A program made the position numbers and the translations under genes. A stretch of DNA of 64,000 bases from Rhodomicrobium udaipurense JA643. Lineage in GTDB: Bacteria > Pseudomonadota > Alphaproteobacteria > Rhizobiales > Rhodomicrobiaceae. Below the pieces are notes generated by a model. That model was not told the DNA's origin. It saw nothing but the letters and a program-made list of their open reading frames with translations, and did not search any database. The stretch is from assembly GCF_000636015.1 (NCBI RefSeq), contig NZ_JFZJ01000006.1, forward strand, positions 1 through 64,000. The letters run 5' to 3'. Within the stretch, counting starts at the first letter, position 1. The number at the start of each line of letters is the position of its first letter. This document shows, in pieces, positions 58,740 through 64,000 of the stretch.

Positions 58740-58828
58740 GCGTTTTCGCTGTCAGCATGGGCTTTCCGCACCCGTCGCTGAGAGACCCATGCATTTTTTG
58801 CCCTGTTTCCGGCGGCTGCTCCGATCGC

Positions 58829-59839
58829 TCACGCAGGATGCAGCGCAACCTTTTCGCGACGCACCGGTTCAGCCGCCGGGGCCTTTACGGTGCTTGCGAA
58901 CAAAAAATCGCGCACCGCCCCAATCTGTTCATCCGCCATAAGCCACGGCGCGTGTCCGATGCCCTCGAACTCCACGATTTTCGCGCGAGGTCCGCGCCGC
59001 ATCATGTCATCGGCGATCTTCCCGAGCAAAAGGTCGCTTTCCGCGCCGCGCAGCACCAGCGTCGGGCAACGGATCGCTTCATAAGTCGGCCAGAGATCGA
59101 CACCGGCGAGAAACTCGCTACCGAAGGCGACGCCCGTAACGCCGCCCGAGCGCATATGCGTGATGATCGCAGGATCGAAGGCGAGGACGTAGGAACCGTC
59201 ACGCTGTTCGATGGCGCTGTTGGTCGTCACCTTCCGCCACTGTGTTTCGGTGAGCGGGCCGAATGAAGCGCACGTCTCGCGCAGATGGAACTCGACATCT
59301 TCGAGACACGAAAAGGAGCGGCCGAGCCCGGTCTGCGCCTTCTTCATGCGCATGAGAGCGGGCCAGGGCACGAGCGGCCCGACATCGTTCAGGATCAGGC
59401 GGCGGATCGGCGAATTCCGACGAGCGGCGAGCATCATGCCGATGAGGCCGCCCATCGACGTGCCGATCCAGTCGATATGGCGCTTCGGCTTGGGCTGGGT
59501 GCGCCTGAAAACGCGTTTGAGGCCGGTTGGCGGTGGAGGGGGCGCGGTTACGCGGGCGAGAAGCGCCGCCGCGTCGGTGAGGTAGAGCGAAAAGGAATAG
59601 TCGTTTTTCTTCGGCAGCCATTCGCTTCGCCCGCGCCCGGCGACGTCCATGCAAACGACGTGGCACTCCTCGGCGAGGCTTTCCGCGAGAACGTCGAAGT
59701 CGCGGCTGTTGCGCGTGTAGCCATGCACGCAGAAAACGAGACGAGGGCTTTGCGGGTCGCCCCATTCGGTATAGGCCACCTCGTGGAAGCCGTTCGGACC
59801 GAGGCTTTGAAAGCTGCCGAGACGCGGTTTCTCTGACAT
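58829..59839 (-). CDS. alpha/beta hydrolase
   Basis: A 336-residue hydrolase with the alpha/beta fold. FCVHGYTRNSRDFD near residue 37 is the oxyanion region, DWIGTSMGGLIGM near residue 126 carries the Ser nucleophile, and the His is in EGIGHAPWL near the C terminus. Substrate unknown. ATG 59839 gives a compact N terminus; the frame to 60019 is doubtful. Monocistronic. Confidence 0.87.
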   Translation of the reverse strand: MSEKPRLGSFQSLGPNGFHEVAYTEWGDPQSPRLVFCVHGYTRNSRDFDVLAESLAEECHVVCMDVAGRGRSEWLPKKNDYSFSLYLTDAAALLARVTAPPPPPTGLKRVFRRTQPKPKRHIDWIGTSMGGLIGMMLAARRNSPIRRLILNDVGPLVPWPALMRMKKAQTGLGRSFSCLEDVEFHLRETCASFGPLTETQWRKVTTNSAIEQRDGSYVLAFDPAIITHMRSGGVTGVAFGSEFLAGVDLWPTYEAIRCPTLVLRGAESDLLLGKIADDMMRRGPRAKIVEFEGIGHAPWLMADEQIGAVRDFLFASTVKAPAAEPVRREKVALHPA

Positions 59840-60103
59840 CAAATTCCACTTCCGGCGCGCGAGGCGCCATGCTTGAGCAGGATAGCGGCTCATTGTGCAG
59901 CGCACAATCGCAGCGGGATGAGACGCAACGAAGGCAGAGTGCTTGCCGAGAATCACTTCGGCATAAACTAACCCCGCCTGTGGGCCTTCGCGAGACTTGC
60001 GTGGCCTTTTCAACACCACGAAAGAGAATTGGGGACGAGGCGCATGGCTGCTGCCCGGACACTTTTCGACCGCCTCGGTCAGGGCGACGATGGACAGGAG
60101 AGG

Positions 60104-60180
60104 CTAGTGGTTCCGGTCCGGCATCTACATCCGTTTGCAGCACCCCTCGCGGGCAAATGTCTTAAGCGCAACGACCACTA
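60104..60180. repeat. part-B palindromic element interrupted at its end by an IS
   Basis: CTAGTGGT...ACCACTA, with CATCCGTTTGCAGCAC in the middle, identical to a stretch of part B at 44.9 kb (minus strand). The final G of CTAG now lies beyond the IS at 61043. Upstream to 59840 nothing else is evident. Confidence 0.75.
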
Positions 60181-61040
60181 GGAAGTGTGGACATTTATCG
60201 GATCCACAAGATGGTTGCGGCGAGAGCGATCATGGAGCGGTAGTTTCGGGCGGTCTTCTCATATCTCGTAGCGATGCGTCGAAACTGTTTGAGCTTCGAG
60301 AAGCAGCATTCGATCAGGTGATGCTGGGCATAGAGATGTTTGTCCAGCGGATGTTTTCTTGCGCGCGAGGGATTGTTGGGGATGACCGCCACGGCGCCTT
60401 TTTCGGCGATGGCGTTGCGCAGACGATCGCTGTCGTAAGCCGTATCGGCCATGACAATGTCGGCAGGCAGTCCTTCGATCAGAGGCGCTGCCTGCGGCGC
60501 ATCACCTTTCTGGCCTGCCGTGAGCGTGAAGCGGACAGGGCAGCCGAGACCGCGGACAGCCATGTGGATTTTGGTGCTCAGGCCGCCACGCGAACGGCCA
60601 AGGGCTTGATGGGGATGGGCCTGATCTTCAGCCCCTTTTTTGCGCCGGCGGCGTGCTGGTGGGCGCGGACGATGGTCGAGTCCACGATCAGATATTCAAA
60701 GTCCGGATCGTCGGACATCGCCTCGAACATGCGCCACCAGACACCCTTCCGGCTCCAGCGGCTGAAGCGGCGGAACGCGCTGTTCCACGCGCCGAACACC
60801 TCGGGCAGATCGCGCCAGGGCGAGCCCGTGCGCACGATCCAAAGCACCCCTTCCACGAACATGCGATTGTCGCGGCCGGACGAACCACGCGTACGCTCAT
60901 CGCCGATGATATGCGGCGAAATCCGCTTCCATTGATCGTCTCGAAGAACCAGACGGTCCAGAACACCCATGGCTGCCTCCCAAATGACAGCCTTGAATCT
61001 GATTTGCATTCCCTTGGGAATCCCAAGAGTCCACACTTCC
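60181..61040. mobile_element. IS5-family (IS427-like) insertion sequence
   Basis: 860 bp. Terminal inverted repeats begin GGAAGTGTGGAC at both ends (60181-60192 and complement 61029-61040). It is flanked by a TA duplication (60179-60180 and 61041-61042). One transposase is encoded in two frames on the minus strand. All parts look intact. Confidence 0.93.
60195..60970 (-). CDS. IS5/IS427-type transposase, two frames joined by -1 frameshift
   Basis: The first frame (60970 down to 60578) starts MGVLDRLVLRDDQWKRISPH and holds the DDE Asp in YLIVDSTIVRAHQHAAG. At A6G4 (60641-60632 on the minus strand, GCAAAAAAGGGG) a -1 shift restores GAEDQAHPH, then RSRGGLSTKIHMAVRGLGCP, and the second frame continues with MADTAYDSD (second Asp) and ECCFSKLKQFRRIATRYEKT (Glu) to 60195. 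The joined product is 258 residues, normal for this group. Such shifts are known in IS427-like elements. Confidence 0.9.
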
Positions 61041-61380
61041 TAGGGTGTAGCCCGCAGAAAAACCAAAAAGCTTTCCGGTCACAACCTGTAAAACGGGATC
61101 TGTGGTCGGGTTGAAGTGAGACGGATATATTCAACTAGCTCCCAGAGTGCGTTGGTGCAACCCGAAAAACCTTTTGCAGCAGCCTGCTAGTGGAGCTTTT
61201 GAATTTGAGCGAGAACTCGCGACAGCCGGGACTCAAATGTCAAATTCGCTCCACTGGTTGGCCTAGCCCCGGGCTGCTAATGCGGCGCGACCGCCTTTCG
61301 CGCAGCGTCGGTTGCGTTTGCATCGCGTGCGCGGTAATGCGGGGCTTAAGCAACGCCGATACTGCCCCGGAGTTTTGCAT
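61041..61380. other. intergenic region between the IS and the permease gene
   Basis: It contains one part-A palindromic element (61187-61257). No gene is supported; the frame extending the permease to 61312 is upstream of any ribosome site. Confidence 0.5.
61187..61257. repeat. part-A palindromic element
   Basis: CTAGTGGAGC...GCTCCACTGG with inner arms GAATTTGAGC and ACTCAAATGTCAAATTC, 71 bp. No part B follows directly; the nearest is the IS-interrupted copy at 60104. Confidence 0.8.
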
Positions 61381-62469
61381 TTGATCCCGTTCCCCCGCCG
61401 TTTCGAGACGCTGCCGCCTCACGCCCGGCAGTGGCTGATGCTCGCGCTTTTTTCGGCGGCGTTCGCGGCGCTGCTCGACCTCGTGGGTATTCCGGCGGCG
61501 GTGTTCCTCGGGCCGATGGCGGCTGGCGTGGTGCTCGGCGTCAAGGGCGCGACGATCCGCGTGGCGCATGTTCCCTATATCGGCGCGCAGGCGTTGATGG
61601 GGCTTTTCATTGCGAGCGCGATCACGCCGTCGATCCTTCAATCCTTCGCGAAGGAATGGCCGATCATCCTCGGTGTCGTATTTTCGATCATCGTCGCGTC
61701 GAGCCTTCTCGGCTGGGCGATGAGCCGCTGGCGCGCCATGCCGGGGACGACGAGCATCTGGGGATCGTGGCCGGGCGCGGCGGGCGCAATGGTTATCATG
61801 GCGGGCGAGTTTGGGGCGGACGCTCGGCTCGTGGCCTTCATGCAATATTTCCGCGTAGCCTGCGTGGCGAGCCTCGCCTCCGTGGTGGCGACGTTCTGGG
61901 CGCATTCGACCGGCGTCCCGCACCCGGACATCGCATGGTTCCCGGCCGTAAACGAACGCGCCTTCGCCGTGACGCTGCTGCTAGCGGGCATTTGCGCCGT
62001 TCTCGGCCGCGCCTCTCATTTTCCCTCGGGCGCGATGCTGCTGGCGCTCCTCGCCGGTTCCGCGCTCAACCTCGCCGGGCTCGTCCATATCGAACTGCCG
62101 AAGTGGCTGATGGCGGCGACCTACGCGCTGCTCGGGTGGAATGTCGGCCTGTGCTTCACGCCGGACATCCTCGCGCATGCCTTCCGCGCGCTGCCGAAGA
62201 TCGTGCTATCGGTCGCATCGCTGATCGCGTTTTCCGCCGTGCTCGCCTGGCTTCTCACCGAAACGCTCGGCATCGACCCGCTGACCGCCTATCTCGCGAC
62301 AAGCCCCGGCGGCATGGACTCGGTCGCGATCATTGCCGCGTCAACAAATGTGGATGTGCCCTTTGTCATGGCGCTGCAAACGATTCGTTTCCTCATCATC
62401 ATCATGATCGGGCCGCCGCTCGCGCGCCTTGTCGCGCGACATATGGAGGTCAGCGGGCGCTATGGCTGA
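61381..62469 (+). CDS. AbrB-family membrane protein
   Basis: A 362-residue permease-like protein of the AbrB/PF05145 family (not the AbrB DNA-binding regulator). About ten hydrophobic helices in two similar halves; GSWPGAAGAMVIMAG in the first half and YLATSPGGMDSVAIIA in the second mark the inverted repeat. Function is uncertain; some relatives are called ammonia monooxygenase. The TTG at 61381 with GGAG eight bases upstream is my start; no ATG or GTG is near. Overlaps the next gene by 8 bases. Confidence 0.83.
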   Translation: MIPFPRRFETLPPHARQWLMLALFSAAFAALLDLVGIPAAVFLGPMAAGVVLGVKGATIRVAHVPYIGAQALMGLFIASAITPSILQSFAKEWPIILGVVFSIIVASSLLGWAMSRWRAMPGTTSIWGSWPGAAGAMVIMAGEFGADARLVAFMQYFRVACVASLASVVATFWAHSTGVPHPDIAWFPAVNERAFAVTLLLAGICAVLGRASHFPSGAMLLALLAGSALNLAGLVHIELPKWLMAATYALLGWNVGLCFTPDILAHAFRALPKIVLSVASLIAFSAVLAWLLTETLGIDPLTAYLATSPGGMDSVAIIAASTNVDVPFVMALQTIRFLIIIMIGPPLARLVARHMEVSGRYG

Positions 62470-63691
62470 GACGGAAAAACAGGCTGCTATTATCGGCGGC
62501 GGGCCGGCTGGGCTGATGGCCGCCGAGGTGCTGGCTGGCGCGGGCATCGCCGTGACGGTCTATGACGCGATGCCGAGCGTCGGGCGCAAGTTCCTGCTCG
62601 CGGGGCGCGGCGGGCTTAATCTCACGCATAGCGAGGAGCTTCCGCACTTCCTTTCGCGCTACGGCGCGGCGGAGCCGCATCTCCGGGCCGCGATCGAGGC
62701 GTTTCCCCCGTCCGCGCTCATCGCGTGGTGCGAGGCGCTGGGGCAGGAAACGTTCGTCGGCACGAGCGGGCGCGTATTTCCGAAGGCGATGAAAGCGTCG
62801 CCGCTGTTGCGCGCTTGGCTAGGGCGGCTGCGCGGTCTTGGCGTCGCGTTCCGGCAGCGCCATCGCTGGCGGGGCTGGGACGAGGCGGGCGCGCTCCTGT
62901 TCGACACGCCGAACGGCCGCGTGACCGTTCGCGCCGACGCGGCGATCTTCGCGCTCGGCGGCGCAAGCTGGCCGCGCCTCGGTTCCGATGGCGGCTGGGT
63001 TCCGATTTTTCAGCGTGAGGGCATCAAGGTCGCGCCGCTGAAACCGTCGAACTGTGGCTTCGCGGTCGATTTCTCGGACATCTTCCACGCGCGTTTCGAG
63101 GGTGAGCCGCTAAAGGGCGTGGCGTTTTCGTTCGAAGGGCGGAGCGTGCGCGGCGACGCCACCATCACGAAGGCGGGCATCGAGGGCGGCGCGATCTATG
63201 CGCTGTCGGCGTCCTTGCGCGACGCCTTGGAGCGCGAGGGGGCTGCCGACCTGATTATCGACCTTCGTCCGGGGATCGAAGCCGAGGCCCTTGAAGCGGC
63301 GCTGTCGAGGCCGCGCGGCAAGCAGACGCTGTCGGCACATTTGCGCAAGGCGGCGAAGCTCGCGCCCGTCGCCATCGGCCTTCTCTATGAAGAAGCCGTG
63401 CGCGGCGGGGCACCCCTCGCCGATCTCGACGCGGCCGAGCTTGTGCGCCTCATCAAGGGCGTTCGCGTGCCGCTCACAGCGCCCGCACCCATCGAGCGCG
63501 CCATCTCGTCGGCTGGCGGCGTGCCTTTCGAGGAACTCGACGACTTCATGCTTCGGAAGAAGCAGGGCGTCTTCGTCGCGGGCGAAATGCTCGACTACGA
63601 AGCGCCGACCGGCGGCTATCTGTTGCAAGCGGCGTTCTCGACCGGAGCAGCGGCGGCGCATGGCGCGCTCGCCTTCGTCTCCCGCACCTGA
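62462..63691 (+). CDS. HI0933-like FAD-dependent oxidoreductase (TIGR03862 type)
   Basis: A 409-residue flavoprotein. The FAD site AAIIGGGPAGLMAAEVLAG is near residue 8, GRKFLLAGRGGLNLTHSE near residue 38, and ALGGASWPRLGSDGGW near residue 162; the C terminus has GVFVAGEMLDYEAPTGGYLLQ. Family members are often annotated as NAD(P)/FAD-dependent proteins without known substrate. ATG 62462 overlaps the stop of the permease gene, so the two are translationally coupled. Confidence 0.9.
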   Translation: MAETEKQAAIIGGGPAGLMAAEVLAGAGIAVTVYDAMPSVGRKFLLAGRGGLNLTHSEELPHFLSRYGAAEPHLRAAIEAFPPSALIAWCEALGQETFVGTSGRVFPKAMKASPLLRAWLGRLRGLGVAFRQRHRWRGWDEAGALLFDTPNGRVTVRADAAIFALGGASWPRLGSDGGWVPIFQREGIKVAPLKPSNCGFAVDFSDIFHARFEGEPLKGVAFSFEGRSVRGDATITKAGIEGGAIYALSASLRDALEREGAADLIIDLRPGIEAEALEAALSRPRGKQTLSAHLRKAAKLAPVAIGLLYEEAVRGGAPLADLDAAELVRLIKGVRVPLTAPAPIERAISSAGGVPFEELDDFMLRKKQGVFVAGEMLDYEAPTGGYLLQAAFSTGAAAAHGALAFVSRT

Positions 63692-63745
63692 CGGAACATC
63701 GCGGCTTCCGCGCCCTTGTTATCGCAAGAATAAGGGAGTTATGCC

Positions 63746-64000
63746 GTGAAGCCGATCAGGACGATTTTCGCCATGAGCCTTGCCGCCATCGCGCTCTCCG
63801 CCTGCGAGAGCCAGACCGCTACGCCCGTCTCGGAAGGGATGGGGCCTAATCCGAAGCTCCCGCCGCCGACGGAATCAACGCTTCCGACCGTCAATATCGC
63901 CGTCGCGCGAGGCTGGGGCGAGGGGCAGAAACCGAAGCCCGCCGAGGGGCTTCAAGTGGCGGCGTTGGCGAAAAACCTCGATCATCCGCGCTGGCTCTAT
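63746..64000 (+). CDS. sorbosone dehydrogenase-like lipoprotein (partial)
   Basis: The first 85 codons of a gene that leaves the window. GTG 63746 has AAGGGAG upstream. The N terminus is a lipoprotein signal with a lipobox Cys (IALSAC near residue 20), then a Pro-rich spacer, then GLQVAALAKNLDHPRWLY, the start of the beta-propeller of PQQ-type sugar dehydrogenases of the sorbosone group. Only the start is visible, so the catalytic part cannot be checked. Confidence 0.8.
   Translation, partial: MKPIRTIFAMSLAAIALSACESQTATPVSEGMGPNPKLPPPTESTLPTVNIAVARGWGEGQKPKPAEGLQVAALAKNLDHPRWLY

Noticed and set aside
60044-60181. A 45-codon frame with a GAGG site before its ATG, ending at the IS boundary
   Set aside because: More than half of it is the part-B palindromic repeat (60104-60180), and the stop TAG comes from the repeat's CTAG end, so coding is unlikely.

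Overview
The window is a high-G+C chromosomal segment of an alphaproteobacterium. FixX, an oxygen-sensing type NifA, class I lysyl-tRNA synthetase, the DUF1476 ATP-synthase zeta protein, BluB and a FixK/FnrL-type box together suggest a nitrogen-fixing, metabolically versatile member of the Hyphomicrobiales. A purple non-sulfur genus such as Rhodomicrobium would fit, but that is inference and no marker here proves it.

Layout. 0-3.8 kb: end of a fix/nif region (FixC tail, fixX, ferritin-like protein, nifA, Rieske protein). 3.9-12 kb: bioD-cobU, an exported DPBB-type protein, pyrD with a DUF952 gene carrying a tandem duplication, DUF805, lysK, an ArsR regulator, queE-queC. 12-19.5 kb: enolase, an exported protein of unknown function, two paralogous tiny exported Trp/Arg/Gly-rich proteins, an MsbA-like ABC exporter whose start codon lies in a perfect inverted repeat, a protein phosphatase, DUF486. 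19.7-31 kb: guaB, two DUF442 genes coupled to bluB, the purine genes purC-purS-purQ-(acidic orphan)-purL, DUF1476, and a ferredoxin with its NADP reductase. 31-37 kb: a 1033-residue membrane-anchored coiled-coil protein and a DUF4139 protein.

37-45.6 kb: three overlapping genes related to nitrile hydratase/thiocyanate hydrolase, downstream of queD. The alpha-like subunit has lost all three metal-binding cysteines. Then pdxH, fabI, an anchored repeat protein, a histidine phosphatase, an A+T-rich orphan, aroC and a membrane protein. 45.6-51 kb: a lipid/inclusion locus with a two-domain fatty acyl reductase-like protein, a phasin, a patatin-like hydrolase, a TetR regulator and a TPR protein, with an FNR-type box in the divergent promoter region. 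51-56 kb: lpxB, a glycosyltransferase gene broken by an amber codon, tRNA-Val, mntH with an MntR box, and mntR as an internally deleted pseudogene. 56-64 kb: a cpsB/wza-type polysaccharide pair, an exported protein, an alpha/beta hydrolase, an IS5/IS427-type element, an AbrB-family permease, an HI0933-like flavoprotein, and the start of a sorbosone dehydrogenase-like lipoprotein.

Several families of palindromic intergenic repeats are scattered through the window: a composite two-part element with CTAG-type ends, a 67-68 bp GGCGCATA palindrome, and diverged GAGCATGATC-type elements. They sit at junctions inside the purine cluster and between the ferredoxin and reductase genes, and the IS is inserted in the terminal CTAG of one copy. 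The best candidate for an undescribed system is the cysteine-less nitrile-hydratase-like trio beside queD, whose pathway leads to the nitrile preQ0.
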